Numbered from the stretch's first letter, positions 53,767-63,060 are shown. The stretch: DNA of 64,000 nucleotides from Hoylesella saccharolytica JCM 17484 (GCF_000614205.1 NZ_BAKN01000012.1:1-64000), one strand, 5' to 3'. Notes: generated by a model not told the origin, from the letters alone. Program-made: numbers and translations.

Positions 53767-55110
53767 ATGATCAAAATGAATCGGCTAATAAATGTATCGG
53801 CAGTGATTGCGCTTACATTTGTCATCGCAACGCCCGCAGCGGCAAAGTTGAACAAAATGCACAAGGCTGTAAATAGCTATGCTGAAAAACCTGCCGGCAA
53901 CGCTGCGCAGGATGGTAACAAACGGATGAGCAAATCGGATAGGGCAAAATCGCTGGTTGTTCTTCATCAGGAAGATTTTACGCCCTCGAACGAGGCACTG
54001 GCAGCAAACGCGTTTGCCAACAACGAAAGCGTTCCCGAGAATTTTTCAAAGAGTTATAAGGATTTGTATGCCGCCTACGAACATCTCGACTCGTATTATT
54101 TTCCGCTGCAACCCTACTACAAGTATCCCATTCTGTACGCTTTGGGCGAGCAGCAGCTTATTTATCCGTGGGCACGTTTTCTTAAGGAGGCTAAGAAAAT
54201 TCTGGCTTTTCCTGTGGGCACCAACCTGGGGGATATTACAATAGGACTTGTAGGCTACGACGACGGAGTGACGGAACTTGTTTCGGCAGACGGACAGAAG
54301 CTGGCGATGCACGCCGACGAGCTTTTCCGCTATCCCATGGCGGCACGCTTCTTTGCCGATCCCAACTGCAACGAGTCGGTGTGGAACCTTGCCATGTTGC
54401 TTGCCTACAATAACGGTCGGTTCAGGGCGGTGAAAGCATATACCACGACACAAAACTTCGGCGTGGCAGATGCAAAACGGGGATGGATGTTTCCCTACAG
54501 CGATGGAGGGGAATGCAACGAACGCGAAGCGCTGATGAAACTCATGGCACGCGAGGTTGTAGACATCGACCTTATTGCCAAATGCGTGCTGCAACTCTAT
54601 CAAGGCATGGAGAACGAGAAAGATTCTACCAAAAAGGCGCTGTACCTGATTGCCGGCAACGAGCTGTATAAGCAAGTGCTGATGGCGCATACCGACTTTT
54701 CGGCCAACACCTCGAAGCTCAACAAGCAACTGATGTACTACACCCGTTACAACGATACTCCCGAATATTCGGAGATTGTCGATGCGGCTATCGTGAAGCC
54801 CGAACCACCTACAATGGCTCTCAAGCCCGGCGCCTTAGACAAGCAACTCAATGCTCAAGTGTTACGCATCATCCGACAGCAATATCCAGACATTATTCGC
54901 GTGGTGGTTATCAACGATGCGTGGAAAGTGCACACCAACGGCATTGTACCCACCGACCGAGCCGTAATGGCATGGGCTGTTTATCGCAATAAAAAAGGTA
55001 AACTCGAAGCACACGACTACAGTTTCTGCCAGGATTATCAAGGAGGTGGTAGATATGGCGCTCTGCGCTACAAAGGCGTCGGCACGACTACCGTTTATGT
55101 AAAGCAGTAG
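53767..55110 (+). CDS. Secreted protein of unknown function
   Basis: 447 residues from ATG 53767 (a second ATG follows four codons on). Signal peptide VSAVIALTFVIATPAAAK. After a polar linker the body is helical with aromatic-rich segments (AYEHLDSYYFPLQPYYKYPILYALG region; landmark YYKYPILYALGEQQ) and a central DADELFRYPMAARFFAD-type segment near residue 190. The C-terminal 80 residues look like a separate beta domain (WAVYRNKKGKLEAHDYSFCQDYQGGG). No family is recognised. Its place inside the lipoprotein cluster and the leader shared with the next gene suggest coexpression. Confidence 0.75.
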   Translation: MIKMNRLINVSAVIALTFVIATPAAAKLNKMHKAVNSYAEKPAGNAAQDGNKRMSKSDRAKSLVVLHQEDFTPSNEALAANAFANNESVPENFSKSYKDLYAAYEHLDSYYFPLQPYYKYPILYALGEQQLIYPWARFLKEAKKILAFPVGTNLGDITIGLVGYDDGVTELVSADGQKLAMHADELFRYPMAARFFADPNCNESVWNLAMLLAYNNGRFRAVKAYTTTQNFGVADAKRGWMFPYSDGGECNEREALMKLMAREVVDIDLIAKCVLQLYQGMENEKDSTKKALYLIAGNELYKQVLMAHTDFSANTSKLNKQLMYYTRYNDTPEYSEIVDAAIVKPEPPTMALKPGALDKQLNAQVLRIIRQQYPDIIRVVVINDAWKVHTNGIVPTDRAVMAWAVYRNKKGKLEAHDYSFCQDYQGGGRYGALRYKGVGTTTVYVKQ

Positions 55111-55150
55111 GCAACAACGACGTATTAATGTAAAGTCATATAGATAACCC

Positions 55151-55199
55151 AACGCCCAAGTCCCCTGCAAGGCGTTCCCTCTCTCTCAACAAGAGAGGG
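55151..55199 (+). promoter_or_regulatory. Two-hairpin leader element before 55223
   Basis: AACGCC-N14-GGCGTT (55151-55176) then CCCTCTCT-N7-AGAGAGGG (55177-55199), 24 bases before the ATG. The first hairpin is nearly the same as at 53705; the second differs in sequence but keeps the pairing. Confidence 0.5.
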
Positions 55200-55222
55200 G
55201 GTATCGGGGGGCAAAAACGATA

Positions 55223-56170
55223 ATGAAAAAGTATTTACTAAAAAACAAGTTGGCGTCTGTAGCTACACTATTGTTGGCTCTGTTCGCCCTGCCCGCAACC
55301 ATGCAGGCGCAAGATTTATCTTTTGGTAGCGTAAAAGTAACGCGTGCCAACTGTAACAACCTTGTAGATGCCTTTAAAACCTACTATAAAAATATAGGCA
55401 TCTTTGGCGGACTTTTCTGCAATGCCAGCGGAACGGTGAAGTACGACTTCGCCACGCATACCCTTACGCTCAACAATGCCAATATCACCCTCACCACCAA
55501 TCCGGGCACAGTCAACGGCATCGTATTTAACAGCGATATGGACGTGCTGAAGGTAAACCTCATCGGATATAACGTTATCAACAGCGGAACGGCAGCCTTT
55601 CACCAATCGCGTAACGTCCACAGCGGCAAAGATCCCGAACTTATTTTTACCGGAACAGGCACGCTGAAAATAACCAACAAAGGCACGCTAAGTAGCAAGT
55701 ATGCCGGTATCAATCTATATGCCGACGGTAAAATGTCGGTGCAATGCAAAGAACTCAGCGTTACCAGCATCAACGGTTTGGCCATAGGCGCCAACTTTAA
55801 CTACGCGTCTTCCGGACGGCTTATGCTGAGCGTGGGCAACAGCTCTGTGCTGATAGCCAAGGGTAAAGCAGGCTCTATTGCCAAGGTCAACAACTTTTCG
55901 ATGGGCAGCGGTTTAAAGTTTCACAAGCCTGCGGGCGCACGCTTTAACAGCAGTAAGCATGCCGTATGCGATGCCGCCGGAAACGTGATAACTGCCGAGG
56001 TGGTATGCGCCCCCTACGGTTGGGTGCCCACCGATATTGAAACCGTAAAAGTTGATGTGTCGCAAGATAAACGCGGCATCTACACCCTCGAGGGCGTGCA
56101 TCTTAACGGCGAACTGAAAGACCTGCCCCACGGCATCTACATCGTAGACGGTCGCAAGGTAGTGAAATAA
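55223..56170 (+). CDS. Secreted beta-rich protein with a C-terminal sorting-type motif
   Basis: 315 residues. Signal peptide ends LPATMQAQD. The body repeats beta-strand segments (YDFATHTLTLNNANITL, VNLIGYNVINSGTA, LKITNKGTLSSKYAGINLYADGKM) like a right-handed beta-helix or a BspA-style carbohydrate-binding surface. The last 30 residues (GIYTLEGVHLNGELKDLP, then HGIYIVDGRKVVK) match the pattern YxLxGxxLxxxxxxLPxGIYIVxGxKVVxK seen at the end of many Prevotella secreted proteins and regarded as an outer-surface or type IX sorting signal. Function unknown. Confidence 0.78.
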   Translation: MKKYLLKNKLASVATLLLALFALPATMQAQDLSFGSVKVTRANCNNLVDAFKTYYKNIGIFGGLFCNASGTVKYDFATHTLTLNNANITLTTNPGTVNGIVFNSDMDVLKVNLIGYNVINSGTAAFHQSRNVHSGKDPELIFTGTGTLKITNKGTLSSKYAGINLYADGKMSVQCKELSVTSINGLAIGANFNYASSGRLMLSVGNSSVLIAKGKAGSIAKVNNFSMGSGLKFHKPAGARFNSSKHAVCDAAGNVITAEVVCAPYGWVPTDIETVKVDVSQDKRGIYTLEGVHLNGELKDLPHGIYIVDGRKVVK

Positions 56171-56207
56171 TACATTCGATAAACAACTTAATCCATTTAA
56201 AATTAAA

Positions 56208-56765
56208 ATGTATATGACAACAAAAACAATCTTTGCAAGCGCAGCGAAAACCCTTTTCGCCCTTGCTACAGTAGTAATGATGAGCACCGCGTTTATCTCG
56301 TGCTCTAAAGACAACAACGACGAGCCCGTTCCCCAACTGGGCACCGTAACTCTCGACGGCAAAGAAAAGCCTATACTAAAAGCCCGATACTTACGTATAA
56401 GCACTGTGGCAACTATTATTTTGTATCTTTCTGAAGACGGTAAAGAGAGGATAGAGATGATAGTTCTTACTGACGAACATATCAACACCAAGCCCATTCC
56501 GCTCGGCGACTATAAAACCGAGGAGCGTAATAGGATAACTATAGAATATAGAAATAAGCAGGACAAGGAGGTGTTTACCGCATATGCACCCAAGCGATTC
56601 GAAGGTCGAACCTTTTTTACCGCCGGAACCTTATCAATGACCGGCTCGCTCGGCGCAGAAATGAGCATTGTGCTGAAAGAGGGAAACGTAAAAGTTGACC
56701 GCGACAACTATACCCTCGAAATAAACTTCAACGGCATTTTGCCCGAAATGACAGAGAAAGATTAA
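56208..56765 (+). CDS. Single-domain surface lipoprotein (repeat-family paralog)
   Basis: 185 residues from MYMTTK (56208) or MTTK (56214). Lipobox FISCSKDNNDEP. The domain is a near copy of the frameshifted gene at 46053: GTVTLDGKEKPILKARYLR, HINTKPIPLGDY, AEMSIVLKEGNVKVDRDNYTLEINF. The two are separated by 10 kb and by other family members, so a copying event or gene conversion is likely. Its signal-peptide codons carry the GCGAAAA-CCC-TTTTCGC hairpin. It is the last gene of the family in the window. Confidence 0.82.
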   Translation: MYMTTKTIFASAAKTLFALATVVMMSTAFISCSKDNNDEPVPQLGTVTLDGKEKPILKARYLRISTVATIILYLSEDGKERIEMIVLTDEHINTKPIPLGDYKTEERNRITIEYRNKQDKEVFTAYAPKRFEGRTFFTAGTLSMTGSLGAEMSIVLKEGNVKVDRDNYTLEINFNGILPEMTEKD

Positions 56766-56980
56766 TGTTGACGGAGGGATTATAGATTATACAAAGGAGA
56801 GATAGGAGCGGGGATAATTCGTTATTAAGAATAGGTCATAAACCATTCATCCTTCATCCAAAATGGGTATTAATCCTTCATCCTTCATCCTTCATCCTAT
56901 TAAAGATGATGCACACCAACGAGAGAGAGGCACCTCTTATCCTGCACAGGACAGTAAAAAGAGGGTTTCTCTCTCATTTT

Positions 56981-57013
56981 TTTGTTTTTTTAGTCTTTTT
57001 ATTCGTATCTTTG
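56981..57013 (+). promoter_or_regulatory. Promoter for the hybrid two-component gene
   Basis: TTTG (56981-56984), 21 bp and TATCTTTG (57006-57013), 30 bases before ATG 57043. The T-rich run in front may also end the preceding transcript. Confidence 0.7.
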
Positions 57014-57042
57014 CCGAAAACAAGTCATACACACAGCATTTT

Positions 57043-57657
57043 ATGTTTACACAAAAGCCCGCTACTTTTATGTGTCTTTTTAACCGACTGTTTCTCTACA
57101 CTTTCTCAGTGTTTTTCTGCTTGTCAACGCTGCTCGTTTCGTGCGAAGAAGAGCGTGTTACGGTGAGCGAAGAAGAGCGCAAAACGCTTGACAGTATTAT
57201 TCGCGCCGCGCCCGATATCGATTCGCTGACGATATTGAAGTATCAGATGAAACGGAACGGCAACCAACTGGGATACGTAATCGCTCTGCGCGAAATGGGA
57301 AAACGACTGCGCAACGAAAGTAGGTTTGATGAGGCTTTGAAGGTGCATAGCGAGGGTTTGAAACTGGCCGAAGATATCGTCGATACGCTTGAAATGGTTC
57401 AGGCACTGAACAATATCGGTACCATTTATCGTCGGTTGGGCGTGCTCAACACCGCCACCGACTACCATTATCGGGCGTGGAAGATGAGCGAAGAAAGTAC
57501 CGATACAACATTTGTAGGCAAGAAGAATCGTGTGGTTTCGCTTAACGGACTGGGCAATGTGTATATGACTTTGGGTAATTATGAACGTGCCGACAGTGTT
57601 TTACGCATGGCCTTAGAGGCGAAAAGGCACTTAAAAGTCCCATCGGCCAGGCTATAA
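57043..57657 (+). CDS. Hybrid two-component regulator, N-terminal sensor fragment (frameshifted)
   Basis: 204 residues from ATG 57043, chosen to follow the promoter and begin a signal-anchor ending LLVSCEEE. The remainder is a TPR array (residues 80-200): SRFDEALKVHSEGLKLAEDI, EMVQALNNIGTIYRRLG, GKKNRVVSLNGLGNVYMTLGNY. The frame stops at 57655-57657, and the TPRs go on in the frame used by 57714-59888. Adding one A in the GCGAAAAGG run at 57622-57625 restores a 948-residue protein. A longer upstream frame to 56863 was rejected because it lies over the promoter. Confidence 0.82.
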   Translation: MFTQKPATFMCLFNRLFLYTFSVFFCLSTLLVSCEEERVTVSEEERKTLDSIIRAAPDIDSLTILKYQMKRNGNQLGYVIALREMGKRLRNESRFDEALKVHSEGLKLAEDIVDTLEMVQALNNIGTIYRRLGVLNTATDYHYRAWKMSEESTDTTFVGKKNRVVSLNGLGNVYMTLGNYERADSVLRMALEAKRHLKVPSARL

Positions 57658-57713
57658 ACTATGCCAATCTGGGTTCTATCTTTATCCAGCAAAATAATTT
57701 AGATTCTGCATGG

Positions 57714-59888
57714 GTGTGCTATCGCCATTCGATGCGGCTTAATCAAGCTGCTAAAAACACACTGGGTATATCGCTTTGTCATACCTATTTCGGTTTGCTT
57801 TACGAGAAAACCCGTCACTACGACAAGGCTATCGACGAGTATAACCAGGCTTTCGAGCTGATGAAGGCCTCGAAAGACGAGTGGTACGCCTTGGGAACGT
57901 TGCTTTCGCTGGCTGGCATACATATCGACATGGGCGATTATGCAGCCACTTTCGGATACTTGCGGCAGGCTGAAGAAACGGCAAAGAAAATCAAATCTAC
58001 CGAGCATCTGGCACAAATCTACGACTTGTACTACCAAGTTTACAAGCGTCAGGGCAACTTTCAAAAGGCGTTGTCTTGTCACGAACAGGCTGCAATGCTG
58101 CAAGATAGCCTTGTCGACATCAAAAAGGTGAACCAAATACAGAACCTCAGTCTTAACATTGAACGCAATCGGCAGATGCAAGAGATGGATAAGGCCGAGC
58201 GAAAATACGAATCGGAGCGCAACGCACGTATCGTGGGTTACATCATCTTCGCAGTGGTGGTTATCCTTTTGCTCGCACTTCTCGGCATGAGTTATTATCT
58301 AAGTAGGGTTAGAGCCAAAAACCATCGTATACAAAAGCGACTCAATGTTATGCGCGAAACGTTCTTCACCAACATTACACACGAGTTTCGTACTCCGCTC
58401 ACCGTTATTCTCGGCCTTAGTAAAAGTCTTCAAAACGAAAACGTTTCTGCGAAAAGTGCGCAAGAGATGGGGCGTACCATCGAACGTCAGGGCAACAGTA
58501 TGCTGGTGTTGATTAATCAGTTGCTCGATATTTCTAAAATCAAGTCGGCCATCGGAACACCCGACTGGCGTAACGGCGACATCATTACCTACATCGATAT
58601 GCTGGCCGACAGCTATCGCGAATTTGCCCGTGAACGGAACATCGAGCTGCAATTTGTTGCCGATGGTGTTGTAAATATGGACTTTGTACCCGACTATATT
58701 AATAAGGTAATGAATAATTTGCTGTCTAATGCCTTTAAATTTACCCCCGAATACGGTAAAGTTTCCATTACAGTTAAACAGCAGAAAGATAACGTTCTGC
58801 TCACCGTTTCGGATACTGGTATCGGTATTGATAGCGAAAATCTTGAGCAAATTTTCGAACCTTTCTATCAGGTACAAAGCGACAAACACTACATTGGCAC
58901 CGGCGTGGGGCTGGCTTTGGTGCGCCAAATTATTCTTTCGATGGGCGGAACGATCACCGTAAACAGTACGGTTGGCAGAGGTACCATCTTCCAAATTACC
59001 ATTCCTTTGAAACATGGAGATGCCAACTATGCTCCCGTTAACAAGCCGGAAAACGAGAATGTGACGATGGTACCCCAAGAAACAGCTCAACTTTGCGACA
59101 GCGACAGCACCAACGACGACAGCACTCGCGTACTTATTATCGAGGATAATCCTGATGTGGCGGCTTACATCGGCAGACAATTGGCAGATACTTACGACCT
59201 TTTCTATGCTTCAGATGGCAAGAAAGGACTTGAAAAAGCTGAAAAAATAATTCCCGATCTCATTATTACCGACCTCATGATGCCCGAAATCGACGGACTG
59301 GAAGTGTGTCGGCAGATACGTTCCAACGAGCTGGTAAGTCACGTTCCTATCATCGTTATTACCGCCAAAATTACCGAAGCCGACCGCATCAAAGGCTTGG
59401 AAGCCGGCGCAGATGCCTATCTGTGCAAGCCCTTTAATAGCGATGAGTTGAAGATAAGGGTGAAAAAACTACTCGAACAACGCAGTATGCTCCGGCTCAA
59501 ATACGCGCAGTCGTTTGATAAAGACACCGAAGAAGGCGAAGGATTGTCGGATGAAGATATCCATTTTGTTAGTAAAGTTATCGACAACGTATATCTGCTC
59601 ATGGATAGTCAAGACCTCGATGTTAACCTGCTGGCCTCTCGAATGTGCATGAGTAGTAGACAACTGCATCGTAAAATCAATGCGCTTACAGGCGAAACGC
59701 CTGCCCATTACATCATGCAGATACGTATGAAGCGCGCCCGTCAGCTGCTCGAAGAACGTCCCGAAATCAGCATTGCCGAAGTGGCTACTCGTTGTGGCTT
59801 TAACGACAATTCTGTTTTCACCCGTACCTTTAAAAAAATGTGCGGTGTAACCCCCACGCAATATGCCAAGCAAGGCAGTGCTTTGTAA
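57714..59888 (+). CDS. Hybrid two-component regulator, kinase, receiver and AraC part
   Basis: 724 residues; coding homology starts earlier, at about 57626 (KKALKSPIGQAINYANLGS). TPRs to about residue 155, a membrane segment (IVGYIIFAVVVILLLALLGM), a HisKA box FFTNITHEFRTPLTVILG with the phospho-His, the N box MNNLLSNAFKFTPE, the G1 and G2 boxes DTGIGID and [12 protein letters not shown], then a receiver with IIEDN and the phospho-Asp in IITDLMMPEIDG, and an AraC-type DNA-binding domain (AEVATRCGFNDNSVFTRTFKK). This is the one-protein kinase-regulator plan of Bacteroidales. Typical glycan-sensing members have beta-propeller sensors; this one has TPRs. It may control the lipoprotein cluster beside it. 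Confidence 0.88.
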   Translation: MCYRHSMRLNQAAKNTLGISLCHTYFGLLYEKTRHYDKAIDEYNQAFELMKASKDEWYALGTLLSLAGIHIDMGDYAATFGYLRQAEETAKKIKSTEHLAQIYDLYYQVYKRQGNFQKALSCHEQAAMLQDSLVDIKKVNQIQNLSLNIERNRQMQEMDKAERKYESERNARIVGYIIFAVVVILLLALLGMSYYLSRVRAKNHRIQKRLNVMRETFFTNITHEFRTPLTVILGLSKSLQNENVSAKSAQEMGRTIERQGNSMLVLINQLLDISKIKSAIGTPDWRNGDIITYIDMLADSYREFARERNIELQFVADGVVNMDFVPDYINKVMNNLLSNAFKFTPEYGKVSITVKQQKDNVLLTVSDTGIGIDSENLEQIFEPFYQVQSDKHYIGTGVGLALVRQIILSMGGTITVNSTVGRGTIFQITIPLKHGDANYAPVNKPENENVTMVPQETAQLCDSDSTNDDSTRVLIIEDNPDVAAYIGRQLADTYDLFYASDGKKGLEKAEKIIPDLIITDLMMPEIDGLEVCRQIRSNELVSHVPIIVITAKITEADRIKGLEAGADAYLCKPFNSDELKIRVKKLLEQRSMLRLKYAQSFDKDTEEGEGLSDEDIHFVSKVIDNVYLLMDSQDLDVNLLASRMCMSSRQLHRKINALTGETPAHYIMQIRMKRARQLLEERPEISIAEVATRCGFNDNSVFTRTFKKMCGVTPTQYAKQGSAL

Positions 59889-60046
59889 CCCCTTCTTGCG
59901 ATGATGTAATAACTGCCTGAAATAACAATTCTGCATATTTTAGTTATTTTTACTTACACTCTGTTTTCTTTACATCTTCGCATTTTAACACTTCGAAAAG
60001 GTAAAGAAAAGCTACTTATTAGGTCAAAAAATAGGTATTAATATTC
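59889..60046. other. 3' flank of the regulator gene
   Basis: AT-rich, with no clear terminator. It includes the TTAAAATG/CTTTACATC segment that is also found, inverted, beside site C. Confidence 0.4.
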
Positions 60047-60156
60047 AAAAGCTATGCTTTCGGGTTGCAGAAATATAGCTTTTTGTGTGTAAAACCTATT
60101 CTTTTATCCTCCAAAATCTATGCTTTTACACCCCAAAAACATAGGTTTTAGGGTGT
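60047..60156. repeat. Five-unit 22-bp array (site D)
   Basis: Five units begin at 60047, 60069, 60091, 60113 and 60135. Centres are GCTATGC, ATATAGC, CCTATTC, TCTATGC and ACATAGG. Together with its flanks it is the inverse of the element around site C: GGTGTTTCAAAAGGGTAAAAAG, a CGGGTGTATTTG hairpin and TTCTATCGCAAGCATTTGAAG all have reverse-complement partners there. Confidence 0.92.
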
Positions 60157-61168
60157 TTCAAAAGGGTAAAAAGAAAGTAAGATTTATCTGCTTACGTAAA
60201 AAGTACTGATTATTAATGATATACAAAAACAAAAAATACGGGTGTATTTGCGCACGAATACCATCTCACTGTGTTCTATCGCAAGCATTTGAAGATAAAG
60301 TACACGTTTTAACAATAGTGAAAAATACGATTTGAAAGTTTTTTATATAGGAAAGATAATAAAATAGATAAATGTGTTCGGTTGCCGAATTAGGTGCGTT
60401 TGGCGTATCTTCATTAACGGAGTTTACGCTAAAGCTTCATCCCGTCCCGGCTTCTGTTGCTTCTTTGGAGTTGTTTAATAAAGAGTTATTATCTTCAGCT
60501 CATCATTTCTTTATACTAATTCTTGCAGAATTTATTATATGACCAGAAATTTATCTATAATTTCTTCTGTGGTAATCACTGTAATTTTATTTTCTGTACA
60601 ATTAGTTTTCTACCCTTAAAATAGATAGAAAAACTAATGTGCCTACTAGTGTCACAACAGCTTCTTATTTCTCTGTTGATAAATTTATGAGTAAAAAATA
60701 CCTAATGAGTTGATTTATAAGGAAAATATATTTAGTTTTGCATTTGTAAACTATCAATATTATTTTTCAATGCAGAGTTATAACAATGCTGTGTAGAAGC
60801 GGTATCTATAGCTGTATAGAAAGATTTTTGTCGGATAGTGGCTATATAATAAAAGGCGTTTATCTAACGCTTTGTTCTTGATGATTCAAAGAATTCGCAA
60901 CTTTCCAATTGTAGTCAAAGAGCATTGCGACGATAGATGCTCATAGGTGTATATTCACTGAACCTGCGGCATACCTTTTAATTAAGGTATGCCAAAGTTC
61001 GAACGATATACATGCGTGGGCTTCTACGTTGCTCGTTCATACTACAATGGGCTATGCGAATGCCTCTGAATCGTGGAACGGGTGATGATAAAGAGTCCCC
61101 ACACTTTTATATTATAAAATAAATAAGCCTAATGTTGGGATTCCATTTGGCACAAACAATTATATCGT
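60157..61168. other. Long AT-rich intergenic region
   Basis: About 1 kb with no credible ORF on either strand. A perfect inverted repeat GGCATACCTT-N6-AAGGTATGCC lies at 60968-60993 without a T-run. The GC content is lower than in the rest of the window, as in the two genes that follow, so the block 60.2-62.9 kb may have a separate history. Decayed coding sequence cannot be excluded. Confidence 0.5.
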
Positions 61169-61384
61169 ATGGAAAAAGAAATAAAATTTTCAGTGGAAGA
61201 TGGTAAACTTATTGTAGAAAAGGGTACAGGGAAAAACGTGACCTATAATTATGTAGACGGTGATACTGTTTGCGGAACGCTACATGTCTTAGAGGAAAGA
61301 CTCAAAAGTTTTGGATTGGGGGAGAATGATATAGAAATTATACGCAGAGAAACAAAAAATGATCCCCGCATAGTAATAGTCTAA
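61169..61384 (+). CDS. Small protein of unknown function
   Basis: 71 residues, soluble, with no signal peptide. Sequence starts MEKEIKFSVEDGKLIVEKG and ends DPRIVIV, an alternating beta/helix layout of a small folded domain. It ends 20 bases before the BspA-like gene and shares its low GC content, so the two may be one transcript. No family is recognised. Confidence 0.6.
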   Translation: MEKEIKFSVEDGKLIVEKGTGKNVTYNYVDGDTVCGTLHVLEERLKSFGLGENDIEIIRRETKNDPRIVIV

Positions 61385-61404
61385 CTTTATTAAAAACAGG
61401 TATT

Positions 61405-62886
61405 ATGAAACGATTGTTCTTTACACTATTGGCTTCTAGCTTGAGTTTTCTTGCCTATGCCCAATCAACTAGCGCTATTGTTGATTGTCAATTTCCCGGG
61501 TGGCTTTCTACTCGTTTGAACCCAGCAGATATACCAACCATGACATCCTTAACGGTAACGGGTAAAATAAATTCTACAGACGTTGCACTTATTGGTCGAT
61601 TAATAAAAGACTATAAGGTGGAACGGGTGGATCTGTCTGACGTGGACATGATTGCAGAGGGAAAGTATGAAAATGGTGAATTCTCCGGTGATATGTTTGA
61701 TGCAAAAGGTGATTCTCTCAAATATTTCGCATTACCGAAGAGATTGTCTAACCTAAAGGTTGCCGCGTATTGGGGGATGATAGATACACTTGTTATTGGT
61801 TCACCAGAATATTCATACGTGCAAGGAAAAGATTTAGCAGAAGGAACTCCTAAATATGCATATTCCCATGAGATAGGATATCGTAGTAGTTCAATTAAAG
61901 TTAAGCATTTAATGGTTCGTGAGGGTGCAGAACGGATTTGCTTAAGAACCTCTGATGATACAACATTTCCCCCTATTGAGAATACATATCTTGAAAGTGT
62001 GAAATTACCCATTTCAATGAAGATAATTGATCCCAGCGCTTTTAGGAGCTTTATCAATCTTACAGAAATTAACTTTCCTGATAGTCTAGAAATAATAAAG
62101 TATAATGCTTTTAACAATACAAAAATAAAAATGAATGTAGATACAATTATAGTTCCAAAGACGATTAAATATCTTGACTTATATGCGGGCCTAACCAAAT
62201 TATATAAAGGAGAAGGAGGTAAAATTTCGACACTATATTTATCGGCAGCTATTGATACATTAAATTTATATTCTTCGGATGGTAAACTAGTCAATGCTAT
62301 TTTAGATATTCATATTAAGAAGAAAACTCCATGTATTGTGGCTGATGGAAGATTCAGACTTGTTAAGTCTGGAAAAGAATATGATAAATACATGCAGTAT
62401 TGTACAGTATTTGTCCCTGTAGGCTCTGCTGACCTTTATAGAAACACTTACCCATGGAGTAATGCCACAATAAGAGAAGAAGCTGTGCTTGTTAGCAATA
62501 TCCAGCTGTCTGATTCTGTTATAAATTTTGAGAAGATTGGTGACTCTCGTAATCTAGTTGCAACAATATTACCTGAAGATGCAGATAACAAAGAGGTAAC
62601 TTGGACAAGTACAAATCCGTCTGTTTGCTTTGTAGCAGGTAATGGCCACGTGTTTTCTACCGGGTATGGAAGCGCACTTGTTATTGCATCTTCTGTTCAA
62701 GGAGGGAAAATAGCTATGTGTAAAGTTAATGTATTAAATTCTACGGGTATCGAATTTATGGAAAATTCAAGTTTAAAGGAAATAGAATACTATGACGCTC
62801 TAGGCAGAAAATTACCGCAACCACAGAAAGGTGTGAATATTCTGAAGCAGAAAGGGGGAAAGACAAGAAAGGTTGTGATACAATAA
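61405..62886 (+). CDS. BspA-like surface protein with Ig-like domain and sorting motif
   Basis: 493 residues. Signal peptide ends LSFLAYAQ. Residues 60-330 hold irregular leucine-rich repeats of the BspA type (LKYFALPKRLSNLKVAAYWG, SAFRSFINLTEINFPDSLEIIKYNAF). An Ig-like BIG_2 segment follows (VSNIQLSDSVINFEKIGDSR, NKEVTWTSTNPSVCFV, SALVIASS). The end (IEYYDALGRKLPQPQKG, then KTRKVVIQ) is a C-terminal secretion/sorting motif. Such proteins bind host or bacterial surfaces. Codon use is more AT-rich than in neighbouring genes. Transfer is possible but not shown. Confidence 0.8.
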   Translation: MKRLFFTLLASSLSFLAYAQSTSAIVDCQFPGWLSTRLNPADIPTMTSLTVTGKINSTDVALIGRLIKDYKVERVDLSDVDMIAEGKYENGEFSGDMFDAKGDSLKYFALPKRLSNLKVAAYWGMIDTLVIGSPEYSYVQGKDLAEGTPKYAYSHEIGYRSSSIKVKHLMVREGAERICLRTSDDTTFPPIENTYLESVKLPISMKIIDPSAFRSFINLTEINFPDSLEIIKYNAFNNTKIKMNVDTIIVPKTIKYLDLYAGLTKLYKGEGGKISTLYLSAAIDTLNLYSSDGKLVNAILDIHIKKKTPCIVADGRFRLVKSGKEYDKYMQYCTVFVPVGSADLYRNTYPWSNATIREEAVLVSNIQLSDSVINFEKIGDSRNLVATILPEDADNKEVTWTSTNPSVCFVAGNGHVFSTGYGSALVIASSVQGGKIAMCKVNVLNSTGIEFMENSSLKEIEYYDALGRKLPQPQKGVNILKQKGGKTRKVVIQ

Positions 62887-63060
62887 AAGAATGATAGATA
62901 TAACACATAAAAGAGTTAAATACTATTTGGGGCTTGATATAAAATACTCAGTTTAAAGAAGAAGAAATATTTTTTTTCTGAAGAAGAACGTAGATAAGAA
63001 TGCTTTTGTAAACCTCTTAAGGTTGTCTTTTATCCTTTATTACTATTATCCGAAATGATA

